Notes: generated from the sequence alone by a model not told the origin. A stretch of DNA of 64,000 nucleotides from Paenibacillus flagellatus (GCF_003217775.1 NZ_QJVJ01000001.1:372001-436000); one strand, 5' to 3'. Numbered from the stretch's first letter, positions 17,976 through 25,469 are shown. Translations and numbers: made by a program.

Positions 17976-19085
17976 TTAGTACAAATTTCTCACAATTCCC
18001 CCTACATCTTTATATTTCAACTTATTATCCGCTATATCCACAAATAACGTCCCGTTAACAGCATGATAATCTTTCATTGGTTCAAAATAAAGACAACCTT
18101 TGTCAAAAAAACTAAAGAGGGGGGCAAAGGCGCCATTTTTTTTAGTTCCGATATTTAGTTTCCACCCGCTACCATCACCGAACGAAATGGATGCGGCGTT
18201 AGGGCTCTTTCCGCCTCCACCCAATACTAAGTAGGAACTGTCCATGTGAGTTGCCCCATAATTATCGTTCACCGTGACACCTGGTTGCTTATTGTCTACT
18301 TTATTGCCCCCCCCTGTTTCATCTATTATTACAGCTGAATTACCGACAACGGAGCTTCCCGAGGTACCCGCTTTTATAATGATTGGGGTTGCAGAAATAT
18401 TGCCTACAATTACATGATTCGTTCCGTAAATCTCAACATTAAGCCCGACAGTTCCTCCTGCAAGTCGATTTGCAACCAAACATACTTTCTTAGATTCCGG
18501 TCTAAAAATGACCCCTATGGTATTGCAGTGGGCAACAATCGTAGTAGAACAACCGGCAAAGTCTGCTAATACGCCCCCGCCGCAATCAACAGATATCAGC
18601 TTACGATCACCATTATTTTCAGTATCAGGAAATTTAACGGCGGGCAACGTTCGACTTATCGTATACATCAGTACATCTTCAACCGTTGATATAATCCCAG
18701 CCCCAGGGTTTGTAAATTCAATACAATATCCCGCAGTATTTATAATTGTACAATCAACAATTTTCTGATTGTGACCTGAAGCAATAATAACCCCTCTTCC
18801 AGCATAAGTTGCACCTTTGCCGTCTAGTTCAAGCTCAATCAATTTTGCATCCGTACCCATTTCAATCATATCTCCATTAAAGCCTTTTAAAATTTTGGAC
18901 AACCTTCCAATGCCACGCATCGTAACATTAGCCGGAACATACAGCTTGGATGTAATTTTGAAATTTCCCATGGGCACAACAATACTTCCCGCACCAGAGT
19001 TTAAAGCATTGCGAAATGCGTTTGTGTCATCGATTGAGCCGTCTCCTACTGCTCCATAATCCAAAATGTTTGCTTCCCATGCCAT
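17976..19085 (-). CDS. Leaderless right-handed beta-helix protein, paralog of the 16372 gene
   Basis: A 369-residue protein that aligns along nearly its whole length with the mature part of the Tat-exported protein upstream. Shared segments include the N-I/V-L-D-Y-G-A-x-G-D-G opening, GRGVII, KFPDxExNGDRKxISVDCGGG, and the SISFGDG end. It starts MAWEANILDYGAVGDGSIDD directly at the domain, with no signal peptide, and the ribosome site AGAGGTGACC precedes its ATG. It also lacks the C-terminal extension of the paralog. It belongs to the pectate-lyase-3 beta-helix superfamily. Enzymatic activity is not shown by the sequence. How it would leave the cell, or whether it does, is unknown. Confidence 0.8.
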   Translation of the reverse strand: MAWEANILDYGAVGDGSIDDTNAFRNALNSGAGSIVVPMGNFKITSKLYVPANVTMRGIGRLSKILKGFNGDMIEMGTDAKLIELELDGKGATYAGRGVIIASGHNQKIVDCTIINTAGYCIEFTNPGAGIISTVEDVLMYTISRTLPAVKFPDTENNGDRKLISVDCGGGVLADFAGCSTTIVAHCNTIGVIFRPESKKVCLVANRLAGGTVGLNVEIYGTNHVIVGNISATPIIIKAGTSGSSVVGNSAVIIDETGGGNKVDNKQPGVTVNDNYGATHMDSSYLVLGGGGKSPNAASISFGDGSGWKLNIGTKKNGAFAPLFSFFDKGCLYFEPMKDYHAVNGTLFVDIADNKLKYKDVGGIVRNLY

Positions 19086-19162
19086 TCTCGGTCACCTCTT
19101 CTGCTTGATTTCCTAAACGTTAGTAATAAATATTCGCCTTTTCGTTAAAAACGAACAAAAAA

Positions 19163-19187
19163 AACGAGGGGTCGTCATCCCCCCGTT
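19163..19187 (-). terminator. Intrinsic terminator downstream of the choice-of-anchor gene
   Basis: AACG-A-GGGG pairs with CCCC-C-CGTT, and the minus strand continues in a T8 run. It lies 130 bp after the stop at 19316. The 230-bp gap otherwise holds only the ribosome site of the 19085 gene. Confidence 0.7.
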
Positions 19188-19315
19188 AAAATCCATCTTT
19201 TCTCCTAGTTTTCTTAACTCAAAGTTACGTATTTTCCGAATGTTTGATGTTTGTCGTAAGCATTTTGGCATGCATCGAAAATCAATGATACACTTATGTA
19301 CTTTTCATAAAAGGA

Positions 19316-20863
19316 TTATTCATCATCATCAATGATGGTTACGATCGCTTCGTAAGGTGCCACTAGTGCTGCTCGAGTAGACGGATTGTATAGCTTGACT
19401 TTGAACGTTTCGGTTCCCTCCGGCACATCATCGTCAATAATTGGAATTTCAATTGTCGGATCAACAGAATCTTCGCTAAAGAAAAGCCTTCCGCTCTTAG
19501 CCACATAATCCTGCCCGGCAACAGCCGTCTCGTTACAAGTGCAGTACCAGACATTTGATGGATAATCACCCCAAACGGGTAATCTAACAACTTTATCGGA
19601 TTCCTTCACGGTATAGGCCGCACTCATCAATCCGATTCTGTACCTGTGGTCCTCGGGTTCATCGATCAATTTAAATAAAATTTCACTTTGACCTTCAATT
19701 ACCGCTCCTCCGGTCGGATTAACAAGCTTTAGGGTAAAAAGTTCTTCCCTTTCGTCCTCCGTGTCATTGATAACGATAATCTTGACGATTTTTTCCGTCT
19801 CACCCTCGGTGAAAGTCAGCGTCTGCGGTTCAAGTCTGAAATCTTTGTCGAGAATCGCTGTTCCGCTAGCATAAACATCGACGCTTACGGTACCTTGGCC
19901 GCCGCCCAATCGTTTGACGATAATATCCTGAACCACGCCGTCTTTCTCATCGATTTCGAAGGGGGTTCCAACGCGAGCAAAGCTAATTTTACCCGGACCG
20001 GGTTGGACCGACGGAAAGCTGCGCAAACTTCCAAACTTTATAAAGACACTTGAATCCAGCATCCCGTCCCCAACATCCGCAATAGCGATTCGGATTTTAT
20101 TATTTTCTCCGGCGTTTACGAACGCCGTCAACGTCATAACGCGAGTTAATCCGTCCATCTGCGTATTCAAGTTGGCGCCGTTTTCCCCTTGTTCATTATT
20201 GATAAACCACTCCGGGTGACTAGCATTGGTTCCGATCGGGTTACCGCCATTAACGGTATTGATCCCAACAGGCACATTGGTCCCCGGCACGAGTGAAGCA
20301 GGCTCCCCATTGATGAAAATCCCAAACACATCGTTGTTTGGCTGATTTACAAGTTCATTGTATGCCTCGGAAGCAAATACGTAATCCAAGCTGACCGTGT
20401 TGTATTTCGGGACAAAATTGAATTCAAGCCATTCAACGTCGGTATGTCTAACCCCTGGCCCCGAAATTTTGGCCAAAAACGGATCTATGGAAGTTGAACC
20501 TTTCCAAAAATCGGTTGATTTCCCCGTCTGATCGTTCGGCCCGGCTATGTCTTTAACCTTCCCTGTGCTAATTATTAGTCCCTGGTCGAATCCGATTATA
20601 TCGCTTCCACCGTAAAAATTGCCGCAATTCAAACCGCAATTGCCCTCGAAAAAGCTGGAAGAAACGTTCTCCCCCGCCAGTTTTTGTCCCCAATAAGTGT
20701 AGTTATATAGTGGTTCCCACCCATCCTCGGCGTTATAAATCGTAAGACCTGGTTGCGTATCGTCTTGCGCCGCAACTGGAACAGCACCACCCAGCAAACC
20801 TACAAGTATCGTACCGAGCAAAATCTTGAGCCCTTTTAATGATGAAAATAACAAATCCCTCAC
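19316..20863 (-). CDS. Secreted choice-of-anchor L protein with two Calx-beta domains
   Basis: A 515-residue exported protein. Residues 1-33 form a Sec signal peptide (LKILLGTILVGLLGG, cleavage near VAAQ). Residues about 45-280 match the choice-of-anchor L domain: FDQGLIISTGKV, YVFASEAYNE, NDVFGIFING and IAIADVGDGMLDSSVFI. Two Calx-beta domains follow (about 290-405 and 415-515), each ending in a T-x-x-I-x-D-D/E strand. Such proteins are surface or matrix adhesins. No LPXTG or membrane anchor is seen. The frame opens with GTG at 20863, but TTG at 20854, eight bases after AAGGAG, is the better start. An operator-like palindrome lies just upstream, so it is probably co-regulated with eps. Confidence 0.82.
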   Translation of the reverse strand: MRDLLFSSLKGLKILLGTILVGLLGGAVPVAAQDDTQPGLTIYNAEDGWEPLYNYTYWGQKLAGENVSSSFFEGNCGLNCGNFYGGSDIIGFDQGLIISTGKVKDIAGPNDQTGKSTDFWKGSTSIDPFLAKISGPGVRHTDVEWLEFNFVPKYNTVSLDYVFASEAYNELVNQPNNDVFGIFINGEPASLVPGTNVPVGINTVNGGNPIGTNASHPEWFINNEQGENGANLNTQMDGLTRVMTLTAFVNAGENNKIRIAIADVGDGMLDSSVFIKFGSLRSFPSVQPGPGKISFARVGTPFEIDEKDGVVQDIIVKRLGGGQGTVSVDVYASGTAILDKDFRLEPQTLTFTEGETEKIVKIIVINDTEDEREELFTLKLVNPTGGAVIEGQSEILFKLIDEPEDHRYRIGLMSAAYTVKESDKVVRLPVWGDYPSNVWYCTCNETAVAGQDYVAKSGRLFFSEDSVDPTIEIPIIDDDVPEGTETFKVKLYNPSTRAALVAPYEAIVTIIDDDE

Positions 20864-20878
20864 TCCTTTTGTTTTTTT

Positions 20879-20893
20879 GATCCATTTTGTATC
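20879..20893. promoter_or_regulatory. Operator-like site GATCCA-TTT-TGTATC
   Basis: One arm mismatch. It lies about 25-40 bp before the start of the choice-of-anchor gene, where it would cover the promoter of that minus-strand gene. Confidence 0.5.
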
Positions 20894-20960
20894 GAATTAA
20901 ATATATCAAATTTTTGGACATTTGGGAATATATTCAAGTCGTTCTTCTTTGAAATGTATG

Positions 20961-20990
20961 AAAAAGGATGCGTCCGCATGGGAGCATCCT
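20961..20990 (-). terminator. Intrinsic terminator of the DUF1805 gene
   Basis: AGGATGC (20965-20971) pairs with GCATCCT (20984-20990), and the minus strand runs into TTTTT. Confidence 0.65.
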
Positions 20991-21023
20991 CGCTTGACCC
21001 TATCATCCAATGCACATTGTTCC

Positions 21024-21323
21024 TCACATCCGAAGCAAAGCATCCCTCCCCTTCATCCCCGGGTGAATGCCGAGCTTCTCCGCTTCGTGCGTCACCGATT
21101 CGAGTGGAGCCTCCAGCAGCTGCTCCAGCGTGCGGACGCCGACGGCGCGCCCGGCGATAATGCGCCGCTCCTTCAGTCTATCGTTCAACAGCGCGACATC
21201 GAGTGCGCCGCACATAATATACCCGTTGTCGGTCATAATGGCGATCAGCGTCGTTTTCGGCAGTTCCACCGTAATGCCGATGACGGTGCGGCCGTCGATC
21301 ACGATCGGCTTCGCCTCCATCAT
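21024..21323 (-). CDS. DUF1805 (YunC-like) protein
   Basis: A 99-residue cytoplasmic protein of the DUF1805/YunC family. The N-terminal MMEAKPIVIDGRTVIGITVE, the core TTLIAIMTDNGYIMCGALDV and the ERRIIAGRAVGVRTLEQLL segment are the conserved parts of this short family, which normally has about 95-105 residues. The molecular function is not known. It stands alone with its own terminator at 20961-20990. A GGGGGG ribosome site precedes ATG. G+C content rises sharply from this gene onward. Confidence 0.8.
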   Translation of the reverse strand: MMEAKPIVIDGRTVIGITVELPKTTLIAIMTDNGYIMCGALDVALLNDRLKERRIIAGRAVGVRTLEQLLEAPLESVTHEAEKLGIHPGMKGRDALLRM

Positions 21324-21506
21324 ACGCGTTCGCCCCCCTTTCGCCGAAGTTAGTACAGCATATGCACCGGGGAGCCGGAGAGTCCGAACATTCGTCAGAA
21401 AAGTCGGGCTCGATCCGAACTTTTTAAGGATCCCTGTATGGGCGATCTCCTTTTTTTGCTATACTAGGGACTACCGACTACTGACCTCGCGAATGGGGGT
21501 GAAATA

Positions 21507-22025
21507 ATGGACCGGGAGAAGCAAGCGCCCGACAAAAAGAAGCATTTGTTCACCGTCGACATCTTGATCGAGGAGCCGACCAATTCCCTGGCATTGGCCG
21601 CCCTGCTCCGGGCGCTCAACCATCCGAACGTATCGGACTTCCGGGTCGTGCAAGGCATCGAATTCGGCAAAACGATCGAGAGGACGGTTCAAGAGAACCC
21701 GGGAAAGCCGTTCGCCATCCCGCCGAATAAAGAGGCTCCGGGCGATAAGGCCGGCGGTGCGCAGTCGCCCCAAGAGACCGTCAAGCCGTCCGGAAACGTC
21801 GGCGGCGGCAAATCCAGTCTCAGTCTGGAAAACTTGCTGGAGCACCGGGAAAAAGGAACGCTCGTCCGAATCGTCGCCGTCAAAGGCAAAGGGGTCAAGC
21901 TTAACATTCCGTGCCGCATTCTCAACTTCGATTCGGAAGCGCAGCAGTTGACGATTTATCACGTCGACGAGAAGAAGGTGTACTCGTTCAAGCTGAACGA
22001 GATCGAGGATATCATCACCGGCTGA
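21507..22025 (+). CDS. Hypothetical two-part protein
   Basis: A 172-residue protein with no recognised family. Residues 10-60 (HLFTVDILIEEPTNSLALA, then LRALNHPNVSDFRV) look like a compact alpha/beta segment. Residues 65-105 are a Pro/Gly/Lys-rich linker. Residues 110-172 (VRIVAVKGKGVKLNIPCRIL, then TIYHVDEKKVYSFKL) look like a small beta-barrel. No signal peptide or membrane segment. GGGGGTGAAATA precedes the ATG. The next gene, 108 bp downstream, is also a small protein with a beta-rich N-terminal part, so the two may work together. Confidence 0.7.
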   Translation: MDREKQAPDKKKHLFTVDILIEEPTNSLALAALLRALNHPNVSDFRVVQGIEFGKTIERTVQENPGKPFAIPPNKEAPGDKAGGAQSPQETVKPSGNVGGGKSSLSLENLLEHREKGTLVRIVAVKGKGVKLNIPCRILNFDSEAQQLTIYHVDEKKVYSFKLNEIEDIITG

Positions 22026-22133
22026 CCGGCGGACGGACCAGACAAGCCGGATTTGCGCGGAATGGATTCCTGTCCAAGCAGCGGAGCAACCGACGAATAC
22101 AATGTTGGTAGCTTGGCGAAAGGAGGGAATCCT

Positions 22134-22424
22134 ATGCAGTCTACCGTCAATCGGCAGGAAGTTAAAAAGCTGATCGGGAAGAAGATCTATGCGGTGAAGA
22201 AGGACGGGGCAGTCGTCACCGGCCTGCTGCGGGGATTGAAAGGAAACGAGTTGATCGTGGAACTGCCGAAAGGCAAGAACGTGAAGACGAAAGCGTTTTT
22301 GCCGCTCGTGCTGTTCGATTTGCTGGCGATCGGAACCGGGCCTTACGGCTACGGAGGCTATCCGGGTTACGGCTATCCGGGCTATTACGGCTACGGAGGT
22401 TACCCCGGCGGTTTCTTCTGGTAA
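22134..22424 (+). CDS. Small protein with Gly/Tyr/Pro-rich C-terminal tail
   Basis: A 96-residue protein starting at the ATG seven bases after AAGGAGG. Residues 1-62 (QEVKKLIGKKIYAVKKDGAV and ELIVELPKGKNVKTKAF) resemble a small Sm-like or SH3-like beta-barrel. Residues 68-96 are a tract of GYGGYP-type repeats ending GGFFW. Spore-coat and surface proteins often have such tails. No function is claimed. No signal peptide is visible. Confidence 0.7.
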   Translation: MQSTVNRQEVKKLIGKKIYAVKKDGAVVTGLLRGLKGNELIVELPKGKNVKTKAFLPLVLFDLLAIGTGPYGYGGYPGYGYPGYYGYGGYPGGFFW

Positions 22425-22437
22425 ACGATTGACGATA

Positions 22438-22485
22438 ACAGGCCGGAAAAGCGCGAGTTCGAGCCTTCGCGTTTTTCCGGCCTGT
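22438..22485. terminator. Bidirectional terminator
   Basis: ACAGGCCGGAAAA (22438-22450) pairs with TTTTCCGGCCTGT (22473-22485), and an inner CGCGA/TCGCG stem extends the hairpin. It lies between two convergent genes. Confidence 0.75.
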
Positions 22486-22500
22486 TTGGGCTTTCGTCGG

Positions 22501-22872
22501 TTATTTTCGGCGCACGGCCGCCGCCAGACAGCCCCAGCCGATCAAAAACGCCACGCCGCCGAACGGCGTAATGATGCCGAGCTTTCCGATATCGGTGACG
22601 GCCATCACGTACAGGCTGCCCGAGAACAGAACGATGCCCGCCGCGAGAAACGCCCCCGAGCGCGCCACCCATTTCGATTCTCCCAGCCTGTCCGCCACAA
22701 GACCGAGCGCGATCAAACCCAACGCATGCGCGATATGATATTGGACGCCCGTCTCGTAAGCGGACATCATCGAGGCGTCCAGCTTGTCCTTCAAGCCGTG
22801 TGCCCCGAACGCCCCGAGCGCGACCGCGAGCAGCATGGCGACGGCTCCCCAGCCGACGTATTTGCGAAACAT
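22501..22872 (-). CDS. DUF423 (YwdK-like) membrane protein
   Basis: A 123-residue integral membrane protein with four hydrophobic segments. GAFGAHGLKDKLD near residues 20-32 and YHIAHALGLI near residue 45 are the signature of the DUF423 family, followed by FSGSLYVM and TPFGGVAFLIGW. The function of the family is not established. The start is the ATG at 22872 behind GGGGAAG, although the frame is open upstream. It forms a single-gene unit between two terminators. Confidence 0.85.
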   Translation of the reverse strand: MFRKYVGWGAVAMLLAVALGAFGAHGLKDKLDASMMSAYETGVQYHIAHALGLIALGLVADRLGESKWVARSGAFLAAGIVLFSGSLYVMAVTDIGKLGIITPFGGVAFLIGWGCLAAAVRRK

Positions 22873-22977
22873 ACGGCACTTCCCCTTTCCGACTAAACCA
22901 CTCTCCCCTAAGCATACCGAATGTCCGTCCGCAACGCCAGCGAACATTCGGTGAACCGGCATGCGGACGCATACGCG

Positions 22978-23006
22978 AAAAATCCCCGTCGGCGACGGGG
23001 ATTTTT
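22978..23006. terminator. Bidirectional terminator of the peroxiredoxin operon
   Basis: AAAAATCCCCGTC and GACGGGGATTTTT form a perfect 13-bp stem with a 3-base loop, 28 bp after the peroxiredoxin stop. Confidence 0.8.
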
Positions 23007-23033
23007 GGGGGAAGGGGCGGCGATACGCGTCAC

Positions 23034-23594
23034 TTACAGCGTCTGCTGCCCCGGCTTCCAGTTCGCCGGGCACAAGCCGCCCGCCTGCAGCGCTTGAAGC
23101 ACGCGCAGCGTCTCGTCGACGCTCCGGCCGACGTTCATGTCGGTGACGACTTGGTAACGGAGCACGCCTTCCGGATCGATGATGAACAGGCCGCGATGCG
23201 CAACGCCGGTCGCATCGTCCAGCACGCCGTAAGCGCGGGCCGTCTCCTTCATGCCGTCAGCGGCCAGCGGGTAACGGATCGGGCCGATGCCGTTGCGGTC
23301 GCGCGGCGTGTCCATCCACGCGCGGTGCGTATAGACGCTGTCGACGGATACGCCGACGACGTCGCAGTCGAGATCGAGAAATTCGTCATACCGGTCGCTG
23401 AAGGCGATAATTTCGGTCGGGCACACGAACGTGAAGTCGTACGGCCAGAAAAACACGATCAGCCATTTTCCTTTGTAATCTTCCAAGCGAACGCGCTCCG
23501 CAAGCGTCTCGACGTTTTTGGTCGACGGCAGGTCGAAGCTTGGCGCGGGTTGTCCCATTTTAGCGATGGCGTGTTGTTGTACGGATGCGGTCAT
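23034..23594 (-). CDS. 2-Cys peroxiredoxin (AhpC/Prx1 family)
   Basis: A 186-residue thiol peroxidase that reduces H2O2 and organic peroxides in the cytoplasm. The peroxidatic cysteine is in TFVCPTEI near residue 58 and the resolving cysteine in GGLCPANWKPG near residue 176, so it is a typical 2-Cys enzyme. FFWPYDFT and VGVSVDSVYTHRAW are conserved. It is the third gene of an operon with a thioredoxin reductase-like and a glutaredoxin-like gene, which probably supply its electrons. The operon promoter carries a PerR-like box. AAGGAGG precedes ATG. Confidence 0.9.
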   Translation of the reverse strand: MTASVQQHAIAKMGQPAPSFDLPSTKNVETLAERVRLEDYKGKWLIVFFWPYDFTFVCPTEIIAFSDRYDEFLDLDCDVVGVSVDSVYTHRAWMDTPRDRNGIGPIRYPLAADGMKETARAYGVLDDATGVAHRGLFIIDPEGVLRYQVVTDMNVGRSVDETLRVLQALQAGGLCPANWKPGQQTL

Positions 23595-23660
23595 AAGGGA
23601 GGTTCCTCCTTGAAGTTAGGTATACTAGTCGAAAGCTGGGATCGGATAGGGGTCATGGGG

Positions 23661-23906
23661 TCATCCGACTGCGGCAACGGCGGCGAGCGCCTTTTTGATG
23701 CGGCTCGGGTTCAAGCCGAGAATGTGCATGTCGCCGATAACGGTGACCGGCACCGACATGAGCCCCATCGCTTCGAGCTCGCGCGCATATTCGTCGCTCG
23801 TATCGATGTTGCGCTCCTCGTAAGGGATCTCCTGGTCGGTCAAATATTGCTTCAATTGCGCGCAGTAATGGCAGTTCGTGCTCGAGTAGACGATCGCTTT
23901 GGACAT
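23661..23906 (-). CDS. Glutaredoxin-family thiol-disulfide protein
   Basis: An 81-residue thioredoxin-fold protein with the redox motif CHYC in YSSTNCHYCAQLKQYL and the cis-proline segment SVPVTVIGD. It probably transfers electrons from the neighbouring FAD reductase to the peroxiredoxin. The start at 23906 is chosen because AAGGAG lies nine bases before it. A start six codons upstream is possible. It sits 33 bp after the reductase gene and 66 bp before the peroxiredoxin gene. Confidence 0.85.
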   Translation of the reverse strand: MSKAIVYSSTNCHYCAQLKQYLTDQEIPYEERNIDTSDEYARELEAMGLMSVPVTVIGDMHILGLNPSRIKKALAAVAAVG

Positions 23907-23939
23907 CAGGTCTCTCTCCTTCATCCCGGTTATTCCGGG

Positions 23940-24863
23940 TTATTTGTATTGGGGCAGCACTTGCGCCCGCTTATGAATGTATTTGTCGACGGCCATAGCC
24001 GCGATTGCTCCGTCCGCCGCGGCGACGACGGCCTGCTTCACCGGCGTCCGGCGAACTTCGCCCGCGCCGAAAACACCCGGAACCGGCGACTGCATCAGCG
24101 AGTCTAGCACCATGAACCCTTCCTCGTCGAGCGGCACCTGATCGCGGATCAGCTCGGTGCCCGGCTTGCTCCCGGACAGGAAGACGAAGACGCCGTCAAC
24201 CTCGACAAGCTGCTCCGTGCCGTCGGCGCGGCGCACCCGGACGCCTTGCACGTTCCGGTCGCCGACGATTTCCACCGGCTTCGTCCGGAGCATCCATTCC
24301 GTCTTCGGCAGCTCGGGAACATGGTCGACACCCTGCAGCTCGGCTCGCGGCACGATGAACACGATCCGGTCGGCGAACTTGCCGAGCGCGGCCGCTTCGT
24401 CGAGCGCCTCTTCGGAATCGCCGACGACCGCCACCGTCTTGCCTTCGAAGAAAGCGCCGTCGCAGGTGGCGCACGTGCTGACGCCTTTGCCGAGCAGCCG
24501 TTCCTCGCCGGCGATCATCCGGTTGCGTCCCTTCGACCCCGTTGCGACAATGATCGCCTTTGCTTCGAACACGCCGTCGGCGGTAAATACCGTTTTGACG
24601 TCGTCCTCGACATCGACGGCCGTGATCGTCGTCTGCAGGTATTCCGCCCCGAACGACTTCGCTTGCCGGCGAAACCGCTCCAGCAGCTCTTTGCCGGTAG
24701 ACTCTCCCTCGACGCCGGGATAGTTCGCGATTTTATGAGTAAGCGCCAAGGCACCGGATTGCGGGGCTTTGTCGATGACGAGCGTCTTTAAATTCCCTCT
24801 CGCGGTATAAATGGCCGCGGACGATCCCGCGGGACCGCCGCCGATGATGATGACATCGTACAT
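23940..24863 (-). CDS. Thioredoxin reductase-like FAD/NAD(P)H flavoprotein
   Basis: A 307-residue low-molecular-weight reductase of the TrxB family. IIGGGPAGSSAAIYTAR is the FAD-binding fingerprint, CATCDG near residue 135 is the redox-active CxxC, VVGDSEEALDEAA is the NAD(P)H-binding segment, and GVFGAGEVRRTP replaces the usual C-terminal FAD-contact GVFAAGD. It should reduce the small CHYC protein encoded next to it rather than, or in addition to, thioredoxin. It is the first gene of the peroxide-defence operon. Confidence 0.85.
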   Translation of the reverse strand: MYDVIIIGGGPAGSSAAIYTARGNLKTLVIDKAPQSGALALTHKIANYPGVEGESTGKELLERFRRQAKSFGAEYLQTTITAVDVEDDVKTVFTADGVFEAKAIIVATGSKGRNRMIAGEERLLGKGVSTCATCDGAFFEGKTVAVVGDSEEALDEAAALGKFADRIVFIVPRAELQGVDHVPELPKTEWMLRTKPVEIVGDRNVQGVRVRRADGTEQLVEVDGVFVFLSGSKPGTELIRDQVPLDEEGFMVLDSLMQSPVPGVFGAGEVRRTPVKQAVVAAADGAIAAMAVDKYIHKRAQVLPQYK

Positions 24864-24900
24864 AGCCTCGCTCCTTATCCATTGGATATTGATTATCTGT

Positions 24901-24936
24901 TTAGAATTATTATAATTTAATACGAAATAAAGTCAA
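24901..24936 (-). promoter_or_regulatory. Promoter with PerR-like box for the reductase-glutaredoxin-peroxiredoxin operon
   Basis: On the minus strand TTGACT (24931-24936) and TATAAT (24909-24914) are 16 bp apart. The sequence TTAGAATTATTATAA (24901-24915) differs from the PerR consensus TTATAATNATTATAA at one position and overlaps the -10 box. This predicts repression by PerR relieved by peroxide. The surrounding 60 bp are very A+T-rich. Confidence 0.7.
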
Positions 24937-25052
24937 TACTAATTTAGATTTATTTTAATCTGGATCGACCATGTAGATGATGCGGCTCTTGTCTTTTATA
25001 CAGCCTGCAAGGAAACGGCAGCTGGCGATCTTGGCGGAGATTGTCATTTTTT

Positions 25053-25067
25053 GATACAAAACGCTTC
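25053..25067. promoter_or_regulatory. Weak operator-like site GATACA-AAA-CGCTTC
   Basis: One perfect arm and one degenerate arm (3 of 6). It lies 43 bp upstream, centre to centre, of the perfect site at 25095-25111 and may be an auxiliary site. Confidence 0.25.
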
Positions 25068-25074
25068 GTCCTTC

Positions 25075-25111
25075 TTGGCAAATCGCCTTGTTTGTGATAC
25101 GATACGTATCA
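25075..25111 (+). promoter_or_regulatory. Promoter overlapped by perfect palindrome TGATACG-N3-CGTATCA
   Basis: TTGGCA (25075-25080) and TACGAT (25098-25103) are 17 bp apart. The -10 element lies inside a perfect 17-bp palindrome (25095-25111) with the same 7-3-7 layout as the eps operator at 15484-15500. It drives the small basic protein at 25150, 39 bp downstream. Confidence 0.6.
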
Positions 25112-25149
25112 GATATAGCAGAAAAAGACGTGACCCAGGGAGGTTAACC

Positions 25150-25356
25150 ATGCCTAGAAAGAGGATCTTTTCGGACGAGGAACGCAGAAAAAGACATTGC
25201 GAGGCCAGCCGGAAATACCGGGAGGCGAATTTGGAAAAAGTAACCGCCTACAACAAGCAGTGGAAGATCGACAACTGGGAATATTACCGCGAGTACAACC
25301 GCGAATATTTGCGGCGCTGGCGGCAAAATAAAAAAGCCGGCCGCGTCCAAGTATAG
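25150..25356 (+). CDS. Small, strongly basic aromatic-rich protein, unknown function
   Basis: A 68-residue protein with ATG six bases after GGGAGG. It is rich in Arg, Lys, Glu, Tyr and Trp and contains about three related segments of 12-14 residues (SRKYREANLEKV, YNKQWKIDNWEYY, REYNREYLRRW), which predict a long charged helix. Similar short K/R-Y-E repeats occur in small phage and mobile-element proteins, but no family is claimed. It carries the same operator as the eps genes 9 kb away, the most informative thing about it. No signal peptide. A DNA- or RNA-binding role is possible. Confidence 0.65.
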   Translation: MPRKRIFSDEERRKRHCEASRKYREANLEKVTAYNKQWKIDNWEYYREYNREYLRRWRQNKKAGRVQV

Positions 25357-25439
25357 AGAGCGCCGCCGTGCTTTCGGGACCGCTTGTTTTCGGATCGTGT
25401 GTTTTCGTGATCTGCCGTGTGCAAGCAGGAATGATACAT

Positions 25440-25469
25440 AAAAAAGAGGCCGCCCCTAAGCGGCCTCTT
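25440..25469 (-). terminator. Intrinsic terminator of the sugar importer/two-component operon
   Basis: AAGAGGCCGC (25444-25453) pairs with GCGGCCTCTT (25460-25469), and the minus strand continues in a T-run. It lies 77 bp after the stop of the response regulator. Confidence 0.8.

Noticed and set aside
19286-19301. TGATACA-like half-site downstream of the choice-of-anchor gene
   Set aside because: Only one arm fits, the other is poor, and there is no promoter nearby.
20922-21353. Plus-strand 143-codon frame over the DUF1805 gene
   Set aside because: The minus-strand DUF1805 protein is a clear family match with its own terminator; the plus frame is its shadow.
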